The translations under genes were made by a program, and so were the position numbers. Under the pieces are notes generated by a model. It was not told the origin of the DNA, did no database searches, and saw only the letters and a program-made list of their open reading frames with translations. From Planctomycetales bacterium (GTDB lineage Bacteria > Planctomycetota > Phycisphaerae > SM23-33), in NCBI GenBank assembly GCA_030612725.1, contig JAUWNJ010000006.1, forward strand, positions 1 through 64,000: a stretch of DNA of 64,000 nt. Direction: 5' to 3'. Positions 52,100 to 60,756 of the stretch are shown piece by piece (the stretch's first letter is position 1; every line of letters starts with the position of its first letter).

Positions 52100-54507
52100 A
52101 AATTCTTAATCCACCCATCCAGCGTTTTTAGTCGTTCTGCCAGGGCGGCCTTTGGGTCGTAACCTTTCAATTTCGGCTCCAACGTCAGGAGGACGTCAAG
52201 GACGGTCTTTTCGCTTGCGGGATCCGGTTTCTCCGAAGATATTATTTTTCGCAGTTGCTCGATAAGCGGTTTGACCGCCCTGTCCTTCATCCTTTCCAGT
52301 TCCCCCGCGGCGGCTTGGCGTGCGGTATCGTCCGTTCCGGTCAGTCTGACGAGAAGCGTCGCAACCCGTTGCTTATCGGCAAGTTGTCGCTGGACTTTCG
52401 CTTTGCGGAGGATTTTGGTCAGTGCTTCGACCTGCGTCTTACTCAGATGCTTGGGCAACCGCTGTAGCGCCGCTTCGGAGAGGCGTACGACCGCGTTCCA
52501 GTCTTTCTCTGCCGACAAGGCATTGAGACGTTCCTGAAGCGCAGCAATAGCCGCGTTGAATTGCTCGGCGTCTTCGGTGCCAGTATTATCAATTTCCACC
52601 AAGACCGACGCGTCTCCCGACGCCAGCAGGATTTTTATCCATTCGATCCACACCTTCGGCGCTCGCGGGTCTTTGGTCTTGATCATTGCCGCGTGAACAG
52701 CCGACAGTTCAACGGCGCTTTCAGCCGATCGCTCCGCCTTCAACAACAAACGACCCAGACGAAGACGAACGGGAATCCATTTATCCATCTGCCCGGCGGG
52801 GATTCTTTCCGACCAGAGTTTCAGCACGTCGATAAGATATTCATCCGCGTCGCCTCGCTTGGTAAGTTTCTTCGTCAATTCCTGCAACTTCGCCGTATCG
52901 GCCTTCTTCAACAGGTCCATAACGACCGACCATGCCTGTTTGCGAACGGCAGCATCCGATTCGACCTTCGCATCGGTGCGAGCGAGGATCGTATCGACAT
53001 GCTCGACACCACCAAGCAAACCGACCGCCGCTATGGCGGCAAGACGCACACCACGGTCGTTATCTCGCACCAGCGGCGCTATCGACGAAACGCTATCGGA
53101 AAACCTGATCCGCCCAAGAGCCTTGATTCCGCTGAGTCGCACCGTAGCGGCAGGGTCCTTCAGCGCCGACGTCATCAGCCCGGCAAGACGCTCGTCATTC
53201 AGTACGCCCATTGCCTCGAGCAACGCCTCGCGCAGACCGGCGGAACCGTTACCTGCCTCGGTTTTATAACGCTTCGTCAGCGCCGACGACGCTTCTGCCC
53301 GTCGCTTATCGGAAAGACCGTTTTTCTCGACTATTCTCGCCATCGCACCGGCAGCCGACGAGGCGACTTTCCGGTCGGGTTCGGAAACACCCTTCAGAAT
53401 CCACCCCCACGCCGAGGCATCTCCCAGCAATCCAAGCCCCTGATAAATCGCCCGGCGAACTTCGTCGGATTGTTCGACTTTCAATCGACCTGTGAGAATT
53501 TTTGATGCATGCTTCTCGGCAATGTTCGCTAGCAGGACAACCGCAACAGCCCTGACGGCGGGGTCCGTATCCGTTACCTTCGTAAGGATTTGCGCCTTCA
53601 AAGCAGTTTCGGGTTCCAGACCGGCAGACAGACGCTGCTGGATAATTCTGACACCGACCAGGCGGACTTCCGCCAACGGGTCCGACAGCATCTCTCTCAA
53701 CAGCGCGTCCTGCCCGCCCGGCGGAGTGGATGCGTACAAATCATTCATTGCCGCTGCAAGACGACGACGAAGTTCGGCGTTTTGATACTTAAGGTCCAGT
53801 TTCTCCCCGGAAAGGTTATCGGCAAGGTCGGCCAACCACTCCGAACGACGCCGAGACCGATTCTTCGACCACCATCCTTTCCACTGCTTCGGATTCCGAC
53901 CAAATGTCCGAATACTCGTTAAATTGACCAGGGCATCGCAGGAAGCGTTGCGGATTGTCTCGTCCTTTTCATCCAGGAAGGATACCAAAACATCAATGGC
54001 CCTTTTATCCAGAACTCGCTGCATTGCCGAAATTATCACCAGCCGCACATCCCGATCAGTTCGTCGGTTCGAGACGATACGAATAAGTTCGTCAAGCCCG
54101 CCGCAGTCTTTGCAGGTCGCCAGCGCTTCCGCCGCCGGGGTGCGAATCCCCGGTTCGTCGGAAATAAGCATCGCCACGAGCGGTTTGACAAATTGTTTGT
54201 CGGTATGTCCGGATCGAACAATAGCGCCGGCGACAGCGACCTGGGCCGGACGGTTGGACGCATCCGCCAGGAAATCGCGCAGCGCGACAGAGGCCTGTGG
54301 ATAAGGTTGCCTCAAGAGCAGAATCGCCGCCTCTGCTTTTGTTTTGGCGGTTCGCTCTGGGTCGGAAAGTTGGGTCTTGAGGGTTTTCAGTTCGGCTTGC
54401 TGGTCCGGTGTCAGCGGCGGCAACTCATAAGGCACAGCGCAGGTCATCGCGCCAACAGCCACCACACCGACGACCACCCAACAAATATGCCTGAAAATCT
54501 TCACCAT
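52096..54507 (-). CDS. Secreted HEAT-repeat protein
   Basis: An 803-aa protein with a signal peptide (about 1-25, ending in GAMTCAVP) from the ATG at 54507, behind AAGGTGG. Residues 60-560 form about ten HEAT/Armadillo-like repeats (LLRQPYPQASVALRDFLADA, VAMLISDEPGIRTPAAEALA, GIKALGRIRFSDSVSSIAPL); the last 250 are helical. Such solenoids bind proteins. The same family is common in planctomycete genomes; the partner is unknown. Its terminal residues DGWIKNL run into the palindromic repeat. Confidence 0.88.
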   Translation of the reverse strand: MVKIFRHICWVVVGVVAVGAMTCAVPYELPPLTPDQQAELKTLKTQLSDPERTAKTKAEAAILLLRQPYPQASVALRDFLADASNRPAQVAVAGAIVRSGHTDKQFVKPLVAMLISDEPGIRTPAAEALATCKDCGGLDELIRIVSNRRTDRDVRLVIISAMQRVLDKRAIDVLVSFLDEKDETIRNASCDALVNLTSIRTFGRNPKQWKGWWSKNRSRRRSEWLADLADNLSGEKLDLKYQNAELRRRLAAAMNDLYASTPPGGQDALLREMLSDPLAEVRLVGVRIIQQRLSAGLEPETALKAQILTKVTDTDPAVRAVAVVLLANIAEKHASKILTGRLKVEQSDEVRRAIYQGLGLLGDASAWGWILKGVSEPDRKVASSAAGAMARIVEKNGLSDKRRAEASSALTKRYKTEAGNGSAGLREALLEAMGVLNDERLAGLMTSALKDPAATVRLSGIKALGRIRFSDSVSSIAPLVRDNDRGVRLAAIAAVGLLGGVEHVDTILARTDAKVESDAAVRKQAWSVVMDLLKKADTAKLQELTKKLTKRGDADEYLIDVLKLWSERIPAGQMDKWIPVRLRLGRLLLKAERSAESAVELSAVHAAMIKTKDPRAPKVWIEWIKILLASGDASVLVEIDNTGTEDAEQFNAAIAALQERLNALSAEKDWNAVVRLSEAALQRLPKHLSKTQVEALTKILRKAKVQRQLADKQRVATLLVRLTGTDDTARQAAAGELERMKDRAVKPLIEQLRKIISSEKPDPASEKTVLDVLLTLEPKLKGYDPKAALAERLKTLDGWIKNL

Positions 54508-54732
54508 ACCCACCACCTTCACATTTTCATATATCGACAAGACGTAACTTTATATCTATTGAATCCTCCCGTCCATCGTCCGTAGCGGAGAAAAACAAAA
54601 TTTATCCGTTGCTCTTACTCAAGACGACCCTGCCCCATGCCGATTGGTTTTGTGGGCGTCATTGCATACGGGCCGATGAAGGCCTCGCGGTAAAAGGCAA
54701 AAACGTCGTAAAAATCTGCAAGGAATATCACC

Positions 54733-55149
54733 GTGTCCATGAAAATATTGGTCGTAGATTCCGATTGGTCGTTCCTCCGCCAGACAAGAGACCTTCTTGA
54801 ACCGCGCGGGCATTACGTCGTTCACGAAGCCGACACCGACCGGGCGCTTCGGCGGTCGCTGAAATGGCATCCCGACGTTATCATGGTCTCCACGGAGTAC
54901 AAATCCTGCTGCGACGGCAACCTGCTTAACGATTTGGCGCGCCTTACACCGCGCCCGGCAATCCTCCTGATCTCCACAATGACCGACTTCGAGAAGGCAT
55001 GGCGAGCCTGGCAGCGTGGCGGCGACGAAGTCCTCTTCAAACCGCTGCTGCACTCAAGCGAGTTGCATACCGCCATTATGAGCGCAAGGCAAAACGCCAT
55101 CTGCCCATCACGCCGACCCGCCGCCAGACCACTGGCAATGTCAGCGTAA
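54733..55149 (+). CDS. Receiver-like protein lacking the phospho-acceptor Asp
   Basis: A 138-aa stand-alone receiver fold. AAGGA lies eight bases before the GTG at 54733; an ATG follows two codons later. ILVVDSDWSFLRQ gives the acidic strand, but the acceptor site reads VIMVSTEY, with Ser in place of Asp. LLISTMTD keeps the switch Thr/Ser and VLFKPL the Lys. It is the second degenerate receiver in the window, and likely signals without phosphorylation. The last 20 residues are a Pro/Arg-rich tail. Confidence 0.8.
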   Translation: MSMKILVVDSDWSFLRQTRDLLEPRGHYVVHEADTDRALRRSLKWHPDVIMVSTEYKSCCDGNLLNDLARLTPRPAILLISTMTDFEKAWRAWQRGGDEVLFKPLLHSSELHTAIMSARQNAICPSRRPAARPLAMSA

Positions 55150-55246
55150 AAAAAGACAAATCCCCATCAAACCGGTGGTAAAACTTGCTTCACTGCGCCG
55201 AGAAGTCTATGATAAGAGCAGCCGAACTTGCAGGAGAGCAACAACG

Positions 55247-55453
55247 ATGAGTCAGGTCATTGATGGAATAATAACAATAGTTTCCGGACTTCCGGCAAAC
55301 AAAAAGTCGGAACTCGTGGAGCGGCTTGTTTCCTCCGGCACTCTCACTGATTCATGCGAAGACGCCTTGGTTATAGAGTCCCGTCGAAACGAACCGACGA
55401 CGCCGTACCGGAAATTCCGCCGCCAGTTGAAGAGTAAAGGCGCGCTCCGGTGA
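55247..55453 (+). CDS. RelB/ParD-like antitoxin
   Basis: A 68-aa protein with GGAG ten bases before the ATG at 55247. The N-terminal helix (SQVIDGIITIVSGLPANKKS) and C-terminal polar tail fit antitoxins of the RelE/ParE systems, but sequence alone is weak; the case rests on the four-base overlap with the toxin gene. The tail (PYRKFRRQLKSKG) is the likely toxin-binding part. Confidence 0.75.
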   Translation: MSQVIDGIITIVSGLPANKKSELVERLVSSGTLTDSCEDALVIESRRNEPTTPYRKFRRQLKSKGALR

Positions 55454-55704
55454 CCTGGGTTGTCCATATCGCCAAGCCGGCACAGAAAGAAATGTCAAAC
55501 CTGCCCGCCGGAGTCGTCACCCGCGTTGATGAAGCCATCATCAAATTAGAGACGAACCCGTATGTAACAGGTTCGCGTAAATTGAGGGGAATCAGGGGGT
55601 ACAGATTTCGCGTAGGTCGATATCGAATTCTTTACGACATTGATCAGACAGCGAGAATAGTAACGATTTTCGGTATCCGCCATCGTAAAGATGCCTACCG
55701 GTAG
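55450..55704 (+). CDS. RelE/ParE-family toxin
   Basis: An 84-aa toxin of the RelE fold, which in RelE members cleaves mRNA on the ribosome. It starts with GTG overlapping the antitoxin TGA. VVHIAKPAQKEMSNLP, then LRGIRGYRFRVGRYRILYDI and FGIRHRKDAYR carry the basic residues typical of the family. Confidence 0.9.
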   Translation: MTWVVHIAKPAQKEMSNLPAGVVTRVDEAIIKLETNPYVTGSRKLRGIRGYRFRVGRYRILYDIDQTARIVTIFGIRHRKDAYR

Positions 55705-55710
55705 AAAAAA

Positions 55711-56187
55711 ATGCCGATGAACAACAAAGAATTCATGAAGGCGGCGATAGACGTTGCAACCGAAGGCATCAAGGCCGGGCAGACGCCCTTCGGAGCCTGC
55801 ATCGTACGCGACGGCGAAATCATCTCTGCCGCTCATAATTCCGTCTGGAGCAACACCGACATCACCGCCCACGCCGAAATCCAAACCATCAGAGACGCCT
55901 GCCGGAAACTTGATACTGTCGATCTGACTGGCTGTGTGATTTACTCGACCTGCGAGCCTTGCCCGATGTGCTTCGCAGCCTGCCACTGGGCGAAGATTTC
56001 CAAAATCGTCTTCGGCGCGCGAATCGCCGACGCCGAACAGGCCGGTTTCAGCGAACTGACCATCTCCAACGAGCAGATGAAAACGCTTGGCAGAAGCGGC
56101 GTCGAAATCACCGGCGACTTCCTCCGCGATGAATGTGCCAAACTCTTCAAAACCTGGGTAGAACGCAAGGATAACCGGCCTTATTAG
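55711..56187 (+). CDS. Zinc nucleoside/guanine deaminase
   Basis: A 158-aa cytidine-deaminase-fold enzyme, closest in motif spacing to guanine deaminase (GuaD-like) and tRNA adenosine deaminase relatives. The catalytic site is THAEIQT-like HAEIQTI with proton-shuttle Glu, and CEPCPMCFAAC holds the zinc cysteines. GQTPFGACIVRDGEIIS is the N-terminal beta hairpin. It lies seven bases after the toxin gene and 93 before the next toxin-antitoxin pair. Substrate not provable from sequence. Confidence 0.88.
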   Translation: MPMNNKEFMKAAIDVATEGIKAGQTPFGACIVRDGEIISAAHNSVWSNTDITAHAEIQTIRDACRKLDTVDLTGCVIYSTCEPCPMCFAACHWAKISKIVFGARIADAEQAGFSELTISNEQMKTLGRSGVEITGDFLRDECAKLFKTWVERKDNRPY

Positions 56188-56280
56188 AATTTCCGTTAAA
56201 CGGTTAAATGATTGGGCTTGCTTTGCCGATTATGGATACGTACAATAACGGTACAGGAGTACGTACAGGAGATTTCGACG

Positions 56281-56532
56281 ATGCCCAAACTTACACTCAG
56301 CGCCGACGGTGAGGTGATCAAGCAGGCCAAGCAGTTCGCGGCGAAGAACCATACCAGCGTTTCGGCTATGTTCAGCCGATTCGTGCTGACTCTGACCAAA
56401 GAGGACAGAACACCCGCACAGACCGGCAGGATTGCACGGAAGGCCTCCGGTATCATCAAGATGCCTAAAGGTAAATCGCAGCGGGATGTCCTGGCCGAGT
56501 CGCTGATGGACAAGTATGGACTGCGACGATGA
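56281..56532 (+). CDS. DUF6364/VapB-like antitoxin
   Basis: An 83-aa ribbon-helix-helix-like antitoxin: LTLSADGEVIKQAKQFAAKN, then SVSAMFSRFVLTL. AGGAG precedes the ATG at 56281 by nine bases. It overlaps the toxin by four bases (ATGA). Likely represses its own operon. Confidence 0.85.
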   Translation: MPKLTLSADGEVIKQAKQFAAKNHTSVSAMFSRFVLTLTKEDRTPAQTGRIARKASGIIKMPKGKSQRDVLAESLMDKYGLRR

Positions 56533-56945
56533 AAGTCTTTATCGACACCAACGTGCTGCTGGACGTCATGCTCGAACGAAGGGGCTTTTATCGGGATTCG
56601 TTGACGGTCTGGTCGCTGGCGGAGCAGGATGAAATCACGGGGCAAATTTCCGTCATAAGTTTCAACAACATTTACTACATCGTCCGCAAAATCAAAGGGT
56701 TGAAAACCGCCGACTGCGTGCTGGCGATGCTCCGTGACGTCTTTACTCCGATAGCCCTTGACAGCAAAATACTCAACCAGTCCATTGCCGCCGGATTTAA
56801 GGACTTTGAAGACGCCATCCAGTACCACAGCGCTCTGCGCGCGGGAGCATCATGTATCATCAGCCGGAATCCGGACCATTTCCCGCAGCCCGATCTTCCC
56901 GTCCTGTCACCGGCTGAATTCATGGCGGCTTATTCCCAGAGGTGA
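56529..56945 (+). CDS. VapC-like PIN-domain toxin
   Basis: A 138-aa PIN ribonuclease: VFIDTNVLLDVMLER with the first catalytic Asp, and GFKDFEDAIQYHSAL with the later acidic residues, then IISRNPDHF. Toxin of the pair with the gene before it. Confidence 0.92.
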   Translation: MKVFIDTNVLLDVMLERRGFYRDSLTVWSLAEQDEITGQISVISFNNIYYIVRKIKGLKTADCVLAMLRDVFTPIALDSKILNQSIAAGFKDFEDAIQYHSALRAGASCIISRNPDHFPQPDLPVLSPAEFMAAYSQR

Positions 56946-56980
56946 GCCGGTCGCTGCCCTCCGGCGCCGGAGAGCGATTT

Positions 56981-57014
56981 ATACCGCCGCCAATTAATTA
57001 ATTGGCGGCGGTAT
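56981..57014. terminator. Perfect bidirectional terminator
   Basis: A 34-base perfect palindrome with arms ATACCGCCGCCAATTAA and its complement separates the convergent vapC and D-aminoacylase genes. Its last base is the end of the D-aminoacylase stop codon. Confidence 0.88.
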
Positions 57015-58609
57015 TACTTGTGTCGCAGGACTTTACCGGCAAGTTGACCGGTGTAGTCGCCGTTCTCCACCACGACCTGGCCATTGACCATAACGTAATC
57101 TATCCCGACCGGATACTGATGCGGGTCTTCAAACGTAGCCTGGTCGATGACGGTTTCGGGGTTGAACACAACCACATCTGCGAAGGCGCCTTCTTCCAGA
57201 ACGCCCCTGCCGGTCAAACCTATCTTCTGCGCGGACATTGAAGTCATTTTACGAACGGCTTGCTCCATCGTAAAAAGTCCCTCGTCGCGGGCGTATTTGC
57301 CCAGCACGCGCGGGAACGTACCATAGCACCGCGGGTGAGGCCTGCCCTGGGCGAGGACTCCGTGGTCGGCCAAGGCGTAACTGTCCGATCCGATCCGCAT
57401 CAGAGGATGCTTGAGGATGGTGCGGACGTCGTCCTCACTCATTGCGAAGTAGTTCGCCCGCAATGCCGGTTCCGCTTCAATCAGGTCGAAGGCGGTCTCG
57501 GGCGGCTCCTTGCCCAGTTTCTTTGCTATCTCGGCGACGCTCCTGCCGTCGATGCTCTCGTCGCGCACGCTGTGGACGATCCTGACGCCGTCCCACCCGA
57601 CGCCCTTGAAAAAGATCACCTCGCCGGCGGAAATTTCCTCCTTCGCTTTGCGGCGTAATTCCGGCTGCTTCAGCCGCTGAACCACTTTTTCGGTTCCGCC
57701 TTCCTGCATCCACGACGGAAGTATCGTTCGCAGCATCGTATGTCCGGCGGTGTATGGATAGGCGTCGGCGCCGACGTCAACACCCTCGGCGTTGGCGTCG
57801 TCCATCATTCTCAGGAATTCGTCGGCCTTGCCCCACAGGCCCTTTCCGTACAACTTGAAATGGGAAATTTCGACGGGGATATTCGCCTGCCTGCCGATTT
57901 CAATGGCCTCGGCAATGGCGTCCTTGAGGAGCGGGTCGTGCTCGCCCCGGATGTGACTGGTGTAAATCCCGCCGGCGGCAGCGGCTACCTTTGCAAGTTC
58001 GATTATCTCGTCTGTGTCGGAATAAAGCGCCGGCAGGTAAATCAGCCCCGAAGACAACCCCCACGCGCCCTCGGCCATACACTGGGCGACAATCTGCTTC
58101 ATCTGCTCCATTTCGTCCGCGTCGGCGGCGCGGTCGTCGAAGCCCATCACCGACGCCCGGACAGTCCCGTGCCCCACGAGCAAAATGTAATTGGTAATAA
58201 CGCCCTGCTTATCCAGGTAGTCCAGATGCTCGCCCATCGACGACCAGGGGATGTCAATCTCGCCGGCTGCCTCGCCGAAGGTCTGAAGCATTGACCTGAC
58301 GGCCGGGACGCCCCTTCCCTGGGAAGGCGCCAGCGACATCCCGCAGTTGCCCGTTACCTCGGTCGTAACGCCCTGGCGGAGTTTGCTGTCGGCGTGCGAG
58401 TCGGCCAGGATGGAATACTCGTGGGCGTGCATGTCGATGAAACCCGGAGCCACGATAAGCCCGTCGGCGTCGATAACGCGTGAAGATTCCTCGCCGGACA
58501 TCTCGCCGATTTTGACTATCTTGTCGCCCTTGATACCCACATCCGCACGGAACCTCTCGCTGCCGGTACCGTCTATCACCTGACCATTCTTGATAATTAC
58601 GTCGAACAT
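57014..58609 (-). CDS. N-acyl-D-amino-acid deacylase family amidohydrolase
   Basis: A 531-aa D-aminoacylase-type enzyme that hydrolyses N-acyl-D-amino acids. The ATG at 58609 has AAGGAG ten bases upstream. Metal and family residues: APGFIDMHAHEYS, GVTTEVTGNCGMS, HIRGEHDPLL, VEISHFKLYG and IGSDSYAL. Its role may be use of peptidoglycan fragments or D-amino acid conjugates. It is divergent from the dehydrogenase at 58811. Confidence 0.9.
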   Translation of the reverse strand: MFDVIIKNGQVIDGTGSERFRADVGIKGDKIVKIGEMSGEESSRVIDADGLIVAPGFIDMHAHEYSILADSHADSKLRQGVTTEVTGNCGMSLAPSQGRGVPAVRSMLQTFGEAAGEIDIPWSSMGEHLDYLDKQGVITNYILLVGHGTVRASVMGFDDRAADADEMEQMKQIVAQCMAEGAWGLSSGLIYLPALYSDTDEIIELAKVAAAAGGIYTSHIRGEHDPLLKDAIAEAIEIGRQANIPVEISHFKLYGKGLWGKADEFLRMMDDANAEGVDVGADAYPYTAGHTMLRTILPSWMQEGGTEKVVQRLKQPELRRKAKEEISAGEVIFFKGVGWDGVRIVHSVRDESIDGRSVAEIAKKLGKEPPETAFDLIEAEPALRANYFAMSEDDVRTILKHPLMRIGSDSYALADHGVLAQGRPHPRCYGTFPRVLGKYARDEGLFTMEQAVRKMTSMSAQKIGLTGRGVLEEGAFADVVVFNPETVIDQATFEDPHQYPVGIDYVMVNGQVVVENGDYTGQLAGKVLRHK

Positions 58610-58810
58610 AAGATAAAACTCCTTCTCCGGGGGAAATCCCGGCTCCATCAACAACACTTATCTTGACAGGAACGAATCCCGCCGACTACGCTTGAGTCAA
58701 AGATCGGCATTGTATCACCCGGCATCCCGAAATCACGGATTTTTACGCGGATTTGTTATGACGGGTGTGTCCCGCTCTCAAAATCGGATGCGGACGAGCA
58801 GGAGTAACCA

Positions 58811-59806
58811 GTGAAGTCGAAGGGAATATTTATTCTGGGCGCTGATGCGTATGAGGATATCTTCGGCCAGGCGCTGCGCGACGAAGCGGCCCGGCTTATT
58901 GACATTTACGCCCCGCCGCAGACGCCCGAATCCGTAAAGGAAAACCCGTCGGTCCTGCGCGACGCCGACGTAATCATCTCCGGCTGGGGCGGACCTGCAA
59001 TAGATGAGGAATTTCTCGCCGCAGCGCCGAATCTCAAGGCCGTCTTCTACGGGGCAGGGACAATCAAGAACGTCGTAACCGAGGCGTTCTGGGACCGCGG
59101 TATCGTCATCACCAGCGCCTACGCCGCCAACGCCGTGCCCGTGGCGGAGTACGCACTCTCGCAGATACTGTTCTGCCTGAAGCGAGGATGGCGCTACGCC
59201 CTGACAATCAAACGCGACGGAAAATACCCGCCGAGGGAATCCGTACCCGGCGTTTACGGCAGTATCGTCGGGATTATATCGCTGGGCATGATAGGCCGGG
59301 GCGTGTGCAAACTGCTTGAGCCGTTCGACGTGAAGATAATCGCATACGATCCTTTCGCCACGCCGGAAACAGCGGCCGAACTGAATGTCGAACTTTGCGG
59401 CCTTGATGAGGTCTTCCGTCGCGCCGACGTCGTCTCGCTGCACACCCCCTGGCTGAAGGAAACCGAGGGGATGATCACTGGCGCACATTTTTCGGCAATG
59501 AAGCCGAACGCATCGTTTATCAACACTGCCCGCGGGGCGATTGTTCGTGAGGATGAGATGATTGAGGTTCTCCGCCGCCGGAGCGACCTGACGGCGGTGC
59601 TCGACGTAACCTTCCCTGAGCCGCCCGATCATGGCTCGCCGCTGTACACTCTGGATAATGTTATCCTGACGCCGCACATCGCCGGGGCAATGGGCCACGA
59701 GTGTCGGCGAATGGGCGAATATGCAATCGAAGATCTGCGGCGATGGCTGAACGGCGAGCCGCTGAAATGGCGGATTACACGGGAAAAAGCGGCGATAATG
59801 GCGTAA
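58811..59806 (+). CDS. D-2-hydroxyacid dehydrogenase family protein
   Basis: A 331-aa NAD-dependent enzyme of the phosphoglycerate dehydrogenase family. The GTG at 58811 follows AGGAG by six bases. The cofactor loop is IISLGMIGRGVCKLL (variant GxGxxG, here SLGMIG); catalytic Arg is in NTARGAIV, Glu in DVTFPEPP, His in LTPHIAGAMG. It lacks the ACT or ASB domains of true SerA. Substrate unknown; sugar-acid use is suggested by neighbours. Confidence 0.88.
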   Translation: MKSKGIFILGADAYEDIFGQALRDEAARLIDIYAPPQTPESVKENPSVLRDADVIISGWGGPAIDEEFLAAAPNLKAVFYGAGTIKNVVTEAFWDRGIVITSAYAANAVPVAEYALSQILFCLKRGWRYALTIKRDGKYPPRESVPGVYGSIVGIISLGMIGRGVCKLLEPFDVKIIAYDPFATPETAAELNVELCGLDEVFRRADVVSLHTPWLKETEGMITGAHFSAMKPNASFINTARGAIVREDEMIEVLRRRSDLTAVLDVTFPEPPDHGSPLYTLDNVILTPHIAGAMGHECRRMGEYAIEDLRRWLNGEPLKWRITREKAAIMA

Positions 59807-59860
59807 AAAGATTGAAAGTGCCTGAAAAATACTCATCACCAGATACAAGTGGGCAAAGAG

Positions 59861-59957
59861 AGCGGGATTAGGAGATTACTGGATTACAGAGATTTTTTTG
59901 TTTCAAAATAATTTCAAAATCCCCGAAATCCAGTAATCCCTGAAATCCCGCTATTCC
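59861..59957. repeat. Dispersed palindromic element (AGCAGGATT family), copy 3
   Basis: AGCGGGATTAGGAGATTACT at the left pairs with AGTAATCCCTGAAATCCCGC at the right. It sits between two same-strand catabolic genes. Confidence 0.82.
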
Positions 59958-60000
59958 GTTTCAGAGATGGTAGAAAATTACACACAAAAGGAGCGCGAAT

Positions 60001-60756
60001 ATGATCAAATCAGGATTGGTCTCGATTACTTTCAGGAAACTCTCGCCCGAAGAAGTAGTGGCATTGGTGTCCAAAGCCGGCCTCGACGGGATCGAATGGG
60101 GCGGGGACATCCACGTCCCCCACGGCGACACGAAACGGGCCGCCGAGGTCCGCAAAATGACGGCCGACGCCGGTCTGGCAGTTGCCGCTTATGGCTCTTA
60201 TTATAAGGTCGGGCACGAGGAAGACTCGGTCCCGTTTGAGGCCGTCGTGGCCACTGCCGTCGAACTGGGCGCGCCGACCATCCGCGTCTGGCCTGGCGCC
60301 AAAGGCTCCGCCGACGCCGACGACGAATACCGAAGCCTCGTTGTGAGCGAATCGCAAAGGATAGCAGACCTGGCCGGTAAGGCGAAAATCACCGTCTCCT
60401 ACGAGTTCCACCCGAACACGCTTACCGACACCAACGAATCAGCCCTCAAACTGCTCCAGGAGGTCGCGCACGAGAACATCCGCACCTACTGGCAGCCGCC
60501 GAGCAAGTGGGAACCTGACCTCTGCCTCGAAGGCCTCAATGCAGTGTCGCCCTGGCTGACCAATGTCCACGCCTATTATTGGGACAAGACCACCGGAGAG
60601 CACCTTACTCTTGCCGAGGGACAAGACGCATGGAAACGTTACCTGCCGGTAGTCGCCGCCCTGGAGGCCGAGCACTACGTGATGCTGGAGTTCGTCAAGG
60701 ACAACAGCCCCGAAGTATTCCTGACCGACGCGGCGACGCTCAAGGGCTGGCTGTAG
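60001..60756 (+). CDS. Sugar phosphate isomerase/epimerase (xylose-isomerase-like TIM barrel)
   Basis: A 251-aa AP-endonuclease-2-fold TIM barrel. AGGAG is seven bases before the ATG. VSITFRKLSPEEVVALVSKA and LDGIEWGGDIHVPHGD open the barrel; VSYEFHPNTLTDTNESALKL and MLEFVKDNSPEVFL carry likely metal-binding Glu and His residues. The exact sugar is unknown. Its end overlaps the convergent gene by 17 bases. Confidence 0.88.
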   Translation: MIKSGLVSITFRKLSPEEVVALVSKAGLDGIEWGGDIHVPHGDTKRAAEVRKMTADAGLAVAAYGSYYKVGHEEDSVPFEAVVATAVELGAPTIRVWPGAKGSADADDEYRSLVVSESQRIADLAGKAKITVSYEFHPNTLTDTNESALKLLQEVAHENIRTYWQPPSKWEPDLCLEGLNAVSPWLTNVHAYYWDKTTGEHLTLAEGQDAWKRYLPVVAALEAEHYVMLEFVKDNSPEVFLTDAATLKGWL

